From positions 1 through 64,000 of the forward strand of contig NZ_JAAIMY010000006.1 in the NCBI RefSeq assembly GCF_013300825.1: 64,000 bases of DNA. Reading direction: 5' to 3'. The first letter of the stretch is position 1; each line of letters begins with the position of its first letter. Made by a program: the position numbers and the translations under genes. The DNA comes from Blautia wexlerae (GTDB taxonomy: Bacteria > Bacillota > Clostridia > Lachnospirales > Lachnospiraceae). The notes beneath the pieces were generated by a model, which saw nothing but the letters and a program-made list of their open reading frames with translations, was not told where the DNA came from and searched no databases. Positions 7,761 to 16,619 of this stretch are shown piece by piece.

Positions 7761-8597
7761 TTATTTGTCCTCATACTCTTTCCTGAGAAGTGCGATCTCT
7801 CGCGCCCATCCATCATCATCATTCGGTGTTTCCAGTATAAACGGGATTCCTTTTGTAACAGGATGTCTGATCACGCGCACCAGTGCCTCCAGACCAATTT
7901 CACCTTCACCGATTTTCGCATGACGGTCTTTATGGCTGCCAAGTCCGTTCATACTGTCATTCAGGTGGATTGCTTTTAATCTGTCCAGTCCGATCACACG
8001 GTCAAATTCCGCAAATACTCCATCAAGATTATTGACGATATCATATCCACCGTCCCAGACATGGCAGGTATCAAGACAGACACCCAGTTTGTCTTTCTGC
8101 TCCACTCTGTCAATAATTTCGCGCAGTTCTTCAAAGTTTCGGCCTACCTCACTGCCCTTTCCTGACATCGTTTCCAACAGTACTGTAGTGCTCTGTCTCT
8201 CTGCGAGTACTTCATTCAGAATCTCCGCAATCTTATCAATACCAGTCTCTGCTCCCTGTCCGACATGGCTGCCCGGGTGAAAATTATAATAATTTCCAGG
8301 TGTCAGTTCCAGACGTTTCAGGTCATCTGCCATTGTTTCTCTGGCAAAATCTCTCAGATTCTCCTTTGCCGCCGCGCAATTCATTGTGTAAGGAGCGTGC
8401 GCAACCAGCTTTCCAAAATGATTCTCCTGCGAAAGCTGCAGAAATTTCTGTACATCCTGCGGATCAATCTCCTTTGCTTTCCCTCCTCTTGGATTTCTGG
8501 TAAAAAAGGCAAATGTATTGCCTCCATTTGCAAGTGTCTGCTTTCCCATCGCCAGATACCCTTTAGATGAACTCGTGTGATTTCCTATATATAACAT
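7761..8597 (-). CDS. nfo: Deoxyribonuclease IV (AP endonuclease)
   Basis: Endonuclease IV cuts DNA 5' of abasic sites and removes 3' blocking groups during base excision repair in the cytoplasm. The 278-residue TIM-barrel protein begins [23 protein letters not shown] and contains the family signatures [62 protein letters not shown] and ILETPND. These supply the His, Asp and Glu ligands of the trinuclear zinc site. Length is normal for the family. It is first in a short operon with the flavodoxin-like gene and probably the lipoprotein, driven by the promoter at 8644-8672. Confidence 0.95.
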   Translation of the reverse strand: MLYIGNHTSSSKGYLAMGKQTLANGGNTFAFFTRNPRGGKAKEIDPQDVQKFLQLSQENHFGKLVAHAPYTMNCAAAKENLRDFARETMADDLKRLELTPGNYYNFHPGSHVGQGAETGIDKIAEILNEVLAERQSTTVLLETMSGKGSEVGRNFEELREIIDRVEQKDKLGVCLDTCHVWDGGYDIVNNLDGVFAEFDRVIGLDRLKAIHLNDSMNGLGSHKDRHAKIGEGEIGLEALVRVIRHPVTKGIPFILETPNDDDGWAREIALLRKEYEDK

Positions 8598-8643
8598 ATA
8601 TCATTCCTCTGTCTGTAATATTTATGTAACCTTTTGTCATAGT

Positions 8644-8672
8644 ATTATAACAAAAATACAGTTTTATGAAAA
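8644..8672 (-). promoter_or_regulatory. Promoter of nfo
   Basis: On the minus strand TTTTCA, 17-bp spacer, TATAAT. Its leader would be about 40 nt. It is divergent from the capA promoter, whose -35 begins only 11 bp away. Confidence 0.6.
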
Positions 8673-8682
8673 GACTTATTTC

Positions 8683-8711
8683 TTGACGATTCTGTGAATT
8701 CTCTATATACT
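8683..8711 (+). promoter_or_regulatory. Promoter of the capA-like gene
   Basis: TTGACG, 17-bp spacer, TATACT. The leader is about 140 nt. It contains a second copy of the 15-bp sequence around the -35 (TCTTGACGATTCTGT at 8681-8695 and again at 8774-8788) and a perfect 8-bp inverted repeat (GATGATCA 8727-8734 / TGATCATC 8756-8763). The second TTGACG has no -10 at a normal distance. Confidence 0.65.
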
Positions 8712-8858
8712 TTGAATATATCATATGATGATCATGATTTATTTTTTGTTGATTTTGATCATCTATTCAGATATCTTGACGATTCTGTCTCTTTATCAGT
8801 TTTTTCAAAATAAACATTGCATCCTCATCTATTATATATGAAAGCGAGAACTATACAT

Positions 8859-10253
8859 ATGAGCCCACAACCATCTAAACGTCCCCGGACAAAATCTTCT
8901 TCTGTCCGCAGAAAAGACATCTACAAAAAATCAAAATACTATCAGGAAAAAAAACAGAAACTGCTGATTGCAGCAGGTATTGGTGCCTTTGTTCTGGTTT
9001 TCATACTTATTCTGGCGGGTATCCGCGGATGCAGTAACTATATGAGTTCCAGACAGGCAGCAGCCAAAAATACTGTTTCCATGAACCCTTCTAAAGACAG
9101 CAGCAAAAAAATGTCCGCAGATTCTCAAAACACGGATTCTTCCAATGCTACGGTATCTTCTCCTGTTTCTCTGACACTCAGTGTTGTCGGTGACTGCACG
9201 CTTGGCACAGATGAAACTTTTGATTACAATACCAGCTTAAATGCTTATTATGAAAATTACGGTGCAGATTATTTCCTGCAGAATGTAAAAGATATTTTTT
9301 CCGCAGATGATCTGACTATTGCGAATTTTGAGGGAACACTCACCGATTCTGATGAACGGGAGGATAAAACATTTGCATTTAAAGCACCCGCATCCTATGC
9401 CTCTATTCTGACAAACGGATCTGTAGAAGCCGTAAATACCGCTAACAATCACAGTCATGATTACGGTGATCAGAGTTTCGATGATACTCTGGCAGCACTG
9501 GATGATGCAGGAATCGTTCATTTCGGATATGATGAAACTGCTGTTATGGATGTAAAGGGAATCAAAGTGGGATTAGTCGGTATCTATGAACTGTACGACC
9601 ATCTTGAGCGCGAGCAGCAGTTAAAAGACAATATTGCAAAAGTAAAGGCAGACGGGGCACAGCTGATCGTAGTGATCTTCCACTGGGGTAATGAAACGGA
9701 AACCGTTCCGGACAGCAACCAGACAACACTTGGACGCATCGCGATCGATGAAGGCGCTGATCTTGTATGCGGACATCATCCGCATGTACTTCAGGGCATT
9801 GAAACTTATAAAGGCAAGAATATTGTATACAGCCTCGGAAACTTCTGCTTCGGCGGCAACAGTTCTCCAAGTGATATGGATACCATGATCTACCAGCAGA
9901 CCTTTACTATTGATGCCAATGGGGTAAAAAAAGACAACGTGACCAATATCATTCCCTGCTCCATTTCTTCTGCTGCCTATGATGGATATAATAATTATCA
10001 ACCAACTCCGGCAGAAGGTGATGAGGCAACAAGAATCCTTGGAAAAATCAATGAGCGGAGTTCCTGGATTTCTACTGCAGAAGGCAGTACTTTTACTGCA
10101 AAATATAACAGTAATAACGACTCCCAGAGCAGTTCTGCAGATACAGCTGCTTCAGATAGCGATATCGTTGATATGAACAGTTCAGATTCAGATGACACAG
10201 ACGCAGAGACATACGACGAATCCTATGATACTGATAATTCGGACGCCGAATAA
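8859..10253 (+). CDS. CapA-family (PGA_cap) membrane-anchored protein
   Basis: A 464-residue protein with a basic cytoplasmic start, one transmembrane segment (about residues 33-52, LLIAAGIGAFVLVFILILAG), a Ser/Lys linker, then a CapA/PGA_cap metallophosphoesterase-like domain (about 105-375). Domain motifs are VVGDCTLG, IANFEGTLT, NTANNHSHDYG, IFHWGNE, GADLVCGHHPHVLQ and YSLGNFCFGG, which carry the metal-binding Asp, Asn and His residues. The C-terminal 45 residues are a Ser/Asp-rich low-complexity tail. CapA is best known from poly-gamma-glutamate capsule export, but no capB/capC is near, so a general cell-envelope role is more likely. The start at 8859 has GAAAGCGAG upstream; two earlier in-frame ATGs have none. 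Confidence 0.85.
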   Translation: MSPQPSKRPRTKSSSVRRKDIYKKSKYYQEKKQKLLIAAGIGAFVLVFILILAGIRGCSNYMSSRQAAAKNTVSMNPSKDSSKKMSADSQNTDSSNATVSSPVSLTLSVVGDCTLGTDETFDYNTSLNAYYENYGADYFLQNVKDIFSADDLTIANFEGTLTDSDEREDKTFAFKAPASYASILTNGSVEAVNTANNHSHDYGDQSFDDTLAALDDAGIVHFGYDETAVMDVKGIKVGLVGIYELYDHLEREQQLKDNIAKVKADGAQLIVVIFHWGNETETVPDSNQTTLGRIAIDEGADLVCGHHPHVLQGIETYKGKNIVYSLGNFCFGGNSSPSDMDTMIYQQTFTIDANGVKKDNVTNIIPCSISSAAYDGYNNYQPTPAEGDEATRILGKINERSSWISTAEGSTFTAKYNSNNDSQSSSADTAASDSDIVDMNSSDSDDTDAETYDESYDTDNSDAE

Positions 10254-10291
10254 ATGGAGCCTTCATTCATCCAAAATCACATCAATACTTC

Positions 10292-10335
10292 AAAAGAGCT
10301 GAAAAATCCAGTTAAGGACTTCTCAGCTCTTTTTT
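10292..10335 (+). terminator. Bidirectional terminator between capA-like gene and queA
   Basis: Stem AAAAGAGCTGA (10292-10302) with TCAGCTCT (10323-10330) followed by T7. On the minus strand it is followed by TTTTGAAG, so it can also end the queA operon. Two further perfect hairpins follow: 11 bp at 10347-10373 (ATGCTTTTATC / GATAAAAGCAT) and 10 bp at 10396-10424 (CCAAATAATT / AATTATTTGG). Neither has a good T run, and their role is unclear. Confidence 0.8.
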
Positions 10336-10431
10336 ATATTTTTACTATGCTTTTATCAGGCAGATAAAAGCATCCTCTTCGCTACTTGCTCATAACCAAA
10401 TAATTGATTGATATAATTATTTGGGGTGACA

Positions 10432-11457
10432 TTATATGATAATCATAGCATCTCCAAAAGAGAAAAATCTGTACTTTTCCTGCACTGCAGTCTCATAGGC
10501 ATGCATGATATTCTCCTTGCCTGCCAGCGCAGACACCAACATCACAAGTGTGGATTCCGGCAGGTGGAAGTTTGTGATCAGGGCATCGATCATTTTGAAA
10601 TGATAGCCCGGATAGATAAAAATCTCTGTCCAACCGCTTCCGGATTTCAGAATTCCATCTTCTCCTGTTGCAGATTCCAGTGTTCTGCAGCTTGTGGTTC
10701 CCACTGCTATTACACGTTTACCTGCCTTCTTTGTGTCATTGATCAGCTTTGCCTGATCCTCCTCTACTATGTAGAATTCGGAATGCATATGGTGGCTTTC
10801 CACGTCATCTACTTTGACAGGACGGAAAGTTCCGAGACCTACATGAAGAGTCACATGAGCGATATTGACGCCTTTTTCCTTTACTTTTTCAAGAAGCTCT
10901 TTAGTAAAGTGCAATCCTGCTGTCGGTGCTGCTGCGGAGCCTTCGTTCTTTGCATAAACTGTCTGATAACGGTTCTTATCTTTCAGTTTATGTGTAATAT
11001 AAGGCGGCAGAGGCATTTCGCCAAGCTGATCCAGGATTTCCTCAAAGATTCCTTCATAATGGAACTGGATCAGACGGTTTCCCTCGTCCACCACATCAAT
11101 AATCTCACCTTTTAAAATACCATTTCCAAATGTGATCTTAGCACCCGGGCGTGCCTTCTTTCCGGGTTTTACCAGACACTCCCAGATATCATTCTCTCTT
11201 CGCTTCAGAAGCAGGATTTCAATCAGTGCTCCTGTCTCTTCTTTATGTCCGTATAACCGGGCAGGGATTACCTTCGTATCGTTGATGACCAGGCAGTCTC
11301 CCTCTTCCATATAATCCAGAACATCTGTGAAATGGCGATGCTCAATGCTGCCATCTTTTAAAGACAGATGCATCAGTCTGGATGAACTTCTGTCCTCCAG
11401 AGGATCCTGAGCGATCAGTTCCTGAGGAAGGTCATAATAAAAATCTGATGTTTTCAT
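10432..11457 (-). CDS. queA: S-adenosylmethionine:tRNA ribosyltransferase-isomerase
   Basis: Transfers the ribosyl part of AdoMet to 7-aminomethyl-7-deazaguanine at position 34 of GUN-anticodon tRNAs, forming epoxyqueuosine. The 341-residue protein begins [17 protein letters not shown] and shows the family blocks [51 protein letters not shown] and [18 protein letters not shown]. The ATG at 11457 overlaps the trmD stop (ATGA), so it is translationally coupled to trmD; the longer in-frame start at 11514 lies inside trmD. It occupies the position usually held by rplS after trmD. It is the last gene of the ylxM-ffh operon. Confidence 0.95.
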   Translation of the reverse strand: MKTSDFYYDLPQELIAQDPLEDRSSSRLMHLSLKDGSIEHRHFTDVLDYMEEGDCLVINDTKVIPARLYGHKEETGALIEILLLKRRENDIWECLVKPGKKARPGAKITFGNGILKGEIIDVVDEGNRLIQFHYEGIFEEILDQLGEMPLPPYITHKLKDKNRYQTVYAKNEGSAAAPTAGLHFTKELLEKVKEKGVNIAHVTLHVGLGTFRPVKVDDVESHHMHSEFYIVEEDQAKLINDTKKAGKRVIAVGTTSCRTLESATGEDGILKSGSGWTEIFIYPGYHFKMIDALITNFHLPESTLVMLVSALAGKENIMHAYETAVQEKYRFFSFGDAMIII

Positions 11458-12212
11458 TTTATCTGCTCCTCTTCTTCCTTCCACTGTTTCCTTAACTGGC
11501 GCACATAGTTCCATTCTTTGTTTGTCAGATCAGCTTTCTTAAGAAGATCCGGGCGTCTTTTTGCCGTGCGGTAAATTGACTGCTCTCTGCGCCACTTTTC
11601 TATATTTGCGTGATGACCGGACATAAGAACCTCCGGTACCTTTTTGCCATGCCACTCTTCCGGACGGCTGTACTGCGGATACTCCAGAAGGTTTCCTGCA
11701 AAGGATTCTGTCTCACCGGACTCCTGATTGTTCAGTACACCCGGAACCATTCTGGAAATGGAATCCATCATGACCATTGCAGGAAGTTCGCCGCCTGTAA
11801 GCACGTAATCTCCGATAGATACGTAATCTGTGACGATTTCCTCCAGAACACGCTCATCAATTCCCTCATAGTGTCCACAAAGGAATACCAGATCCTCTTC
11901 CTGCGCCATTTCTCTGGCCATAGCCTGGTTAAATACCTGCCCCTGAGGAGTCAGATATACAACTCTTGGCTTTTTTGCCGTACGGTTTGCAATCGCCTCA
12001 TAAGCAAGGTAAACCGGTTCTGCCTGCATCAGCATTCCGGCACCGCCGCCATAGGTATAATCATCCACTTTCTGATGCTTATTGAATGCATAATCACGAA
12101 TGTTCACTGCCTCCAGTGTGAGGAGACCTTTTGTGATCGCACGTCCGGTAATGCTAGTATTCATGCCATTTTCAATCATCTCCGGAAACAGGGTTAAAAC
12201 ATGAAAATTCAT
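11454..12212 (-). CDS. trmD: tRNA (guanine(37)-N1)-methyltransferase
   Basis: Methylates G37 next to the anticodon using AdoMet, preventing +1 frameshifting. This 252-residue SPOUT (knotted) protein starts [13 protein letters not shown] and has the TrmD signatures [65 protein letters not shown] and a C-terminal KRRPDLL. The start codon directly follows the rimM stop, and the stop overlaps the queA start. The extreme C-terminus (KEEEEQIK) is slightly extended compared with short family members. The tight packing suggests coordinated synthesis of tRNA- and ribosome-maturation enzymes. Confidence 0.97.
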   Translation of the reverse strand: MNFHVLTLFPEMIENGMNTSITGRAITKGLLTLEAVNIRDYAFNKHQKVDDYTYGGGAGMLMQAEPVYLAYEAIANRTAKKPRVVYLTPQGQVFNQAMAREMAQEEDLVFLCGHYEGIDERVLEEIVTDYVSIGDYVLTGGELPAMVMMDSISRMVPGVLNNQESGETESFAGNLLEYPQYSRPEEWHGKKVPEVLMSGHHANIEKWRREQSIYRTAKRRPDLLKKADLTNKEWNYVRQLRKQWKEEEEQIK

Positions 12213-12716
12213 TTATATTAATCCTTTCATCAGATGAATGGTCATTACATTCTTCTCCACATCCACATCAAGGATACATTCCCTGATAGCAGGGAGCAGA
12301 ATTTCTTCGCCTTTGGCATCCTCTACTACATAGACATCATTAGCGCCTGTTTCCATTACATCTTTCAGAGTTCCAAATTTGCTTCCGTCTTCGAGAACTA
12401 CATCCATACCGATCAGGTCTGCAATGTAATATTCATCTTCTTCCAGCTCCTGCGCTTCTTCTCTTGGGATCCAGAGTTCTCTTTTTTTATACATCTCTAT
12501 ATCATTAATATTATCAATTCCCCTGAATTTCAGGATTACAAGGTTCTTGAAATACTTAACATTCTCTATTTCAAGCTTTCTTTTCTCTCTGCCTGTGTCA
12601 AGCAGAACATATTCCAGATCCAGAAATCTGTCTGCATCTGTGGTAGGATATACTTTTACTTCCCCGCGTATTCCGTGTGTCGTAGTGATCACACCAACTT
12701 TTAATAAATCTTCCAT
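12213..12716 (-). CDS. rimM: Ribosome maturation factor RimM
   Basis: Helps assemble the 3' (head) domain of the 30S subunit through contact with S19 and 16S rRNA. It is 167 residues, with the N-terminal RimM barrel (VGVITTTHGIRGEVKVYPTTD) and the C-terminal PRC-barrel (YYIADLIGMDVVLEDG, GANDVYVV, ILLPAIRECILDVDVEK). Length and domain order are standard. It is immediately followed by trmD with no gap. A 144-bp space separates it from khpA. That space contains a hairpin (CAGGAGC 12821-12827 / GCTCCTG 12844-12850) without a T run, possibly a processing or pausing signal inside the operon. Confidence 0.96.
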   Translation of the reverse strand: MEDLLKVGVITTTHGIRGEVKVYPTTDADRFLDLEYVLLDTGREKRKLEIENVKYFKNLVILKFRGIDNINDIEMYKKRELWIPREEAQELEEDEYYIADLIGMDVVLEDGSKFGTLKDVMETGANDVYVVEDAKGEEILLPAIRECILDVDVEKNVMTIHLMKGLI

Positions 12717-12860
12717 CTGCTGACTCCTATAATTTTCATATCATACGTCATTTGCATTCTGCTTTTATGCCTGCTCACAGCGAATGCTGATCCATATTCC
12801 AAATCCGCTTAAACCCAAATCAGGAGCCATGGGATGTTCCACAGCTCCTGACCCTTATTT

Positions 12861-13091
12861 TCATTGCAGAATATCTACAATCACTTTTTTGCTGCTTTTT
12901 GAAGAAGCTGCTTTTACCACAGTTCGGATCGCTTTCGCAATTCTTCCCTGCCGTCCGATAACCTTGCCCATGTCAGCAGGTCCGACTTTCAGTTCAACGA
13001 TGATCGCGTCTTCCTTTTCTGTCTCAGTAACAACTACTTCATCCGGATTTTCAACAAGAGATTTTGCAATTACTTCCACTAATTCTTTCAT
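12861..13091 (-). CDS. khpA: KH-domain RNA-binding protein (KhpA/YlqC)
   Basis: A 76-residue protein that is almost entirely one KH domain, with the RNA-binding GxxG loop in VIGRQGRIAKAIRTV (about 43-57). In streptococci KhpA pairs with KhpB/Jag and influences cell-wall synthesis and division through RNA binding. Here the partner is outside the window. Its position between rpsP and rimM is conserved across Firmicutes and supports the call. A GGGAGG ribosome site precedes the ATG. Confidence 0.93.
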   Translation of the reverse strand: MKELVEVIAKSLVENPDEVVVTETEKEDAIIVELKVGPADMGKVIGRQGRIAKAIRTVVKAASSKSSKKVIVDILQ

Positions 13092-13154
13092 TACATACCT
13101 CCCTGACCCGTCCCCTGTGGACGCTGCAGAAATACCTTACATGGTAAATCTGAA

Positions 13155-13400
13155 TTATTTTTCGATTCCGGCATCTTTGAGGATTTTTGCTACAACGTCT
13201 GTAGGCTGAGCTCCTGCTGCAAGCCATTTTTTAGCTGCTTCTTCATCAACTGTTACAGCGCTTGGCTCAAGGTTTGGATCGTATGTTCCGATTTCTTCGA
13301 TACATCTTCCATCACGTTTGCAACGAGAATCTGCAACTACGATTCTATAAAAAGGTGCTTTCTTCTGTCCCATTCTTCTTAATCTGATTTTAACTGCCAT
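13155..13400 (-). CDS. rpsP: 30S ribosomal protein S16
   Basis: A structural protein of the small subunit body. The 81-residue sequence starts [26 protein letters not shown], the diagnostic S16 N-terminus, followed by [14 protein letters not shown] and a C-terminal [13 protein letters not shown]. Length is normal. It follows ffh by 113 bp. The spacer holds an inverted repeat (TTACTGTT / AACAGTAA, around 13450-13474) that could stabilise or terminate part of the upstream transcript. Confidence 0.98.
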   Translation of the reverse strand: MAVKIRLRRMGQKKAPFYRIVVADSRCKRDGRCIEEIGTYDPNLEPSAVTVDEEAAKKWLAAGAQPTDVVAKILKDAGIEK

Positions 13401-13513
13401 TGTTTCTTTTCCTCCATTAAATAAAATATATTGTTTTCTTATGTTATATTACTGTTCAGCTATGAAACAGTAACTTTTATGTCAAAGCGTTATCCGCTTC
13501 GCTAACTTCTCAA

Positions 13514-14869
13514 TTACAGTCCGAACGGAAGTTTAAATCCACCGCCGCGCTTACCGGCTTTTCCGCCCATAAGACCAGGCATCTGTTTCATCATCTTCTT
13601 GCTCTGCTCAAACTGTTTCACCAGACGGTTTACTTCAGAGACATCTACTCCTGCACCTCTGGCAATACGGTTCTTTCTGGAAATGTTCAGGATTGACGGA
13701 TTGCTTCTCTCCTGAGGTGTCATGGAAAGGATAATTGACTTGGTTCTGTCCATGGCTTTCTCATCGATCATTCCCTCAATATCCTTCATCTTACCGCCCA
13801 TACCTGGAAGCATATTCAGGATACTGCCGATACCGCCCATCTTGTTCATCTGTTCCATACTGGTAAGGTAATCGTTGAAATCAAAGTCCATTTTCTTTAA
13901 CTTCTTCTGCATGTCCTGCGCCTGTTCTTTATCGATGGAAGCTTCTGCTTTCTCGATCAGACTCATGACATCACCCATACCAAGGATTCTGGAAGCCATA
14001 CGTTCCGGATAGAACTGCTCCAGATCAGAAAGTTTCTCGCCCATACCTACATACAGAATAGGCTTACCGGTTACTGCCTTGATAGAAAGGGCTGCACCGC
14101 CTCGGGTATCACCATCCATCTTGGTAAGAATGACACCGTCGATTCCTACTTTATCAGCAAATGTGCTTGCCACATTTACCGCATCCTGTCCGGTCATCGC
14201 ATCTACGATGAGGATGGTTGCATCTACCTGAATGTTCGCCTTGATATCTGCAAGTTCCTGCATCATATCTTCATCAACATGAAGACGACCGGCTGTATCG
14301 ATAAGTACGACATTCTGCTGATTTGCCTTCGCATGCTCTATGGCTGCTTTCGCAATATCCACAGGCTTCTGCTTATCTCCCATGGAAAATACTTCCACGC
14401 CCTGTTTCTCGCCGTTGACCTGCAGCTGTGTGATAGCCGCCGGACGGTAGACATCGCAGGCTACTAAAAGAGGTTTCTTACCTTTGGATTTCAGCTTGCC
14501 TGCAAGCTTCGCAACTGTGGTGGTCTTACCTGCACCCTGCAGACCTGCCATCATGAACACTGTAATCTCATTTCCCGGGCGAAGAGGCAGATCTGTTGTC
14601 TCACTTCCCATTAATTTCACAAGTTCATCATTAACAATCTTGATCACCATCTGACCCGGATTCAGACCACTCATAACGTCCTGTCCGATTGCCTGCTCCT
14701 GTACAGATTTGGTAAACTGCTTCACAACCTTAAAGTTTACGTCTGCCTCTAACAGAGCCATCTTTACTTCCTTAAGGGCAAGCTTAACGTCCTCCTCTGT
14801 CAGGCGGCCCTTGCTTCGCAACTTCTTAAATACATTCTGCAGTTTATCTGTCAAGCTTTCAAATGCCAT
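13514..14869 (-). CDS. ffh: Signal recognition particle protein Ffh
   Basis: GTPase of the signal recognition particle. It binds signal sequences with SRP RNA and docks to FtsY at the membrane. The 451 residues hold the N domain, the G domain (GLQGAGKTTTVAKLA at about 108-122; DTAGRLHVDEDMM; TKMDGDTRGGAALS; GMGEKLSDLEQF) and the methionine-rich M domain (from about 320, with MEQMNKMGGIGSILNMLPGM and KKMMKQMPGLMGG). It begins 3 bp after the ylxM stop. The gene for its receptor, ftsY, is one gene upstream beyond ilvA and in a different transcription unit. Confidence 0.98.
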   Translation of the reverse strand: MAFESLTDKLQNVFKKLRSKGRLTEEDVKLALKEVKMALLEADVNFKVVKQFTKSVQEQAIGQDVMSGLNPGQMVIKIVNDELVKLMGSETTDLPLRPGNEITVFMMAGLQGAGKTTTVAKLAGKLKSKGKKPLLVACDVYRPAAITQLQVNGEKQGVEVFSMGDKQKPVDIAKAAIEHAKANQQNVVLIDTAGRLHVDEDMMQELADIKANIQVDATILIVDAMTGQDAVNVASTFADKVGIDGVILTKMDGDTRGGAALSIKAVTGKPILYVGMGEKLSDLEQFYPERMASRILGMGDVMSLIEKAEASIDKEQAQDMQKKLKKMDFDFNDYLTSMEQMNKMGGIGSILNMLPGMGGKMKDIEGMIDEKAMDRTKSIILSMTPQERSNPSILNISRKNRIARGAGVDVSEVNRLVKQFEQSKKMMKQMPGLMGGKAGKRGGGFKLPFGL

Positions 14870-14872
14870 ATG

Positions 14873-15196
14873 TTATAACTCCTCTAAAATCTCATTGGAA
14901 ATATTTACAATTTCATCGGAATGATATTCCCGGGCAAGTACACGGATCTGCTTTACCTGTGCCCGTATATTCAGGAATTTCTCTACAAGATGAAGCTTCT
15001 GTTCATACTCTTCAAGGGTCTTGTTGCATCTCTTGATCATATCATGCACACCCTGTCTGCTGATGCCCAGATCCTCTGCGACTTCACTCAGCGAGTAATC
15101 CTCCAGCACCACGCTCTCATAAACCTGCTGCTGTCTCTCTGTCAGAAGTTCTCCATAAAAATCATATAAATAACCTTGCTCTACAAACTTCTCCAT
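14873..15196 (-). CDS. ylxM: YlxM-type helix-turn-helix protein
   Basis: A 107-residue member of the UPF0122/YlxM family. It contains a sigma-70 region 4-like helix-turn-helix (LTERQQQVYESVVLEDYSL, then EVAEDLGISRQGVHDMIKR at about 36-54). The family is nearly always encoded directly before ffh and is proposed to modulate SRP assembly or ffh expression; streptococcal YlxM affects SRP function. Here it is the first gene of the ffh operon, with AAGGTGAT before the ATG and a strong promoter only 18 bp upstream, so the leader is very short. Confidence 0.9.
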   Translation of the reverse strand: MEKFVEQGYLYDFYGELLTERQQQVYESVVLEDYSLSEVAEDLGISRQGVHDMIKRCNKTLEEYEQKLHLVEKFLNIRAQVKQIRVLAREYHSDEIVNISNEILEEL

Positions 15197-15213
15197 CTGT
15201 AATCACCTTGACT

Positions 15214-15242
15214 ATATTAACCTATTTCCAATGTGCTGTCAA
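15214..15242 (-). promoter_or_regulatory. Promoter of the ylxM-ffh-rpsP-khpA-rimM-trmD-queA operon
   Basis: On the minus strand a perfect TTGACA, 17-bp spacer, TAATAT. The predicted start is only about 11 nt before the ylxM ATG, enough for just the Shine-Dalgarno sequence. The -35 lies inside one arm of a perfect 11-bp inverted repeat (GTGCTGTCAAG 15233-15243 / CTTGACAGCAC 15252-15262), so a regulator could bind there. Confidence 0.75.
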
Positions 15243-15301
15243 GCATTTTCTCTTGACAGCACAAATTTATTTTTTCCGATACACTTCTTAAAAATCTCAT
15301 C

Positions 15302-15339
15302 AAAAAAGCCCCGGCATCCATATACTGAACACCAGAGCT
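15302..15339 (-). terminator. Terminator of the plsX-...-ilvA operon
   Basis: On the minus strand a 13-bp stem with several G-T pairs (AGCTCTGGTGTTC / GGATGCCGGGGCT, loop AGTATAT) followed by TTTTT. It lies about 45 bp past ilvA and separates that operon from the ylxM promoter. Confidence 0.8.
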
Positions 15340-15381
15340 CCCATTTCATTTATTTACATGGCAGATGCTACTCTGAGACAA

Positions 15382-16593
15382 TCACAGACTTGGGCGGATC
15401 ACCTTTGGTCTGCATCCTGCATCTTCAAGAGCTTTAACAATCTCGTTCTTATGATCTGTACCAAAAGCCTCCAGTGTGATCTTAAGTTCCACTGCCGCAT
15501 TTCTGTTCGTACTTACAAACTGGTTATGATCCAGCTTAATAACATTACCCTGTGCCTTAGCGATCACACTGGCCACACGCACCAGTTCACCCGGCTTATC
15601 CGGAATCAGAACAGATACGGTAAAGATTCTGTCTCTCTGGATCAGACCATGCTGAACAACAGAAGACATGGTAATAACATCCATGTTTCCACCGCTTAAG
15701 ATAGAAACAATCTTCTTTCCCTTCACATCCAGATGACGAAGCGCTGCCACTGTCAGAAGGCCGGAATTCTCTACGATCATCTTGTGGTTCTCAACCATGT
15801 CAAGGAAAGCAACGATCAGTTCATCATCCTCGATAGTGATGATATCGTCCAGATTCTTCTGGATATACGGGAAGATTTTCTTTCCGGGTGTCTGTACAGC
15901 AGTACCATCAGCAATCGTATTTACGTGCGGAAGAGTCACAACCTCACCCTTCTTCAGAGAAGCTTTCATGCAGGCAGCCCCTGCCGGTTCCACACCAATG
16001 ACTTTGATATGTGGATTTAAAAGTTTCGCAAGTGTGGAAACACCTGTTGCAAGTCCGCCTCCACCGATTGGAACCAGAATATAATCAACAAGTGGAAGTT
16101 CCTGGACGATTTCCATTGCAATGGTACCCTGTCCTGTAGCAACCGCCGGATCATCGAAAGGATGGATAAAAGTATATCCCTCTTTCTCTGCCAGTTCCAG
16201 TGCATGTGCACATGCCTCATCATATACATCTCCGTGCAGGATAACCTCTGCACCGTAGCTCTTTGTTCTCTCAACCTTGATCAGCGGAGTTGTGGTAGGC
16301 ATAACGATCACTGCCTTCACGCCATATTTATGCGCAGCATAGGCAACACCCTGTGCATGGTTTCCGGCAGATGCTGTGATCAGACCTTTATTTCTCTCTT
16401 CATCGGAAAGAGTGCTGATCTTATAATAAGCACCACGAACCTTGTATGCACCTGTACGCTGCATATTCTCCGGTTTCAGATAAACCTTATTTCCTGTAAG
16501 TTCACTGAAATAGCTGCTCTTGATCAGCTTTGTTTCCTGTGTGACCTGTTTTACGATCTCTGATGCCTGTTCAAAACTCTCTAAAGTAAGCAT
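15382..16593 (-). CDS. ilvA: Threonine ammonia-lyase (threonine dehydratase) with ACT domain
   Basis: PLP enzyme that deaminates threonine to 2-oxobutyrate, the entry to isoleucine synthesis, or to propionate in a catabolic role. It is 403 residues. The PLP lysine is in TGAYKVRGA (about residue 51), ASAGNHAQGVA and the glycine-rich PIGGGGLATGVS loop bind the cofactor phosphate, and a single C-terminal ACT domain starts near 325 (FTVSVLIPDKPGELVRVASVIA). The single-ACT, about 400-residue form is the shorter TdcB/IlvA1 type rather than the roughly 510-residue biosynthetic form, so the direction of use is uncertain. It follows ftsY by 26 bp, an unusual place, splitting the common ftsY-ylxM-ffh block. 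The start has a GGAGGG site. Confidence 0.92.
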   Translation of the reverse strand: MLTLESFEQASEIVKQVTQETKLIKSSYFSELTGNKVYLKPENMQRTGAYKVRGAYYKISTLSDEERNKGLITASAGNHAQGVAYAAHKYGVKAVIVMPTTTPLIKVERTKSYGAEVILHGDVYDEACAHALELAEKEGYTFIHPFDDPAVATGQGTIAMEIVQELPLVDYILVPIGGGGLATGVSTLAKLLNPHIKVIGVEPAGAACMKASLKKGEVVTLPHVNTIADGTAVQTPGKKIFPYIQKNLDDIITIEDDELIVAFLDMVENHKMIVENSGLLTVAALRHLDVKGKKIVSILSGGNMDVITMSSVVQHGLIQRDRIFTVSVLIPDKPGELVRVASVIAKAQGNVIKLDHNQFVSTNRNAAVELKITLEAFGTDHKNEIVKALEDAGCRPKVIRPSL

Positions 16594-16619
16594 TGTTTTC
16601 CCTCCATTTTGTCCTAATC

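Noticed and set aside
8859-10253. Capsule (poly-gamma-glutamate) operon
   Set aside because: Only a CapA-like domain is present, without capB or capC, so a capsule pathway cannot be claimed.
10347-10424. Two extra terminators after queA
   Set aside because: Perfect hairpins but without T runs in either direction.
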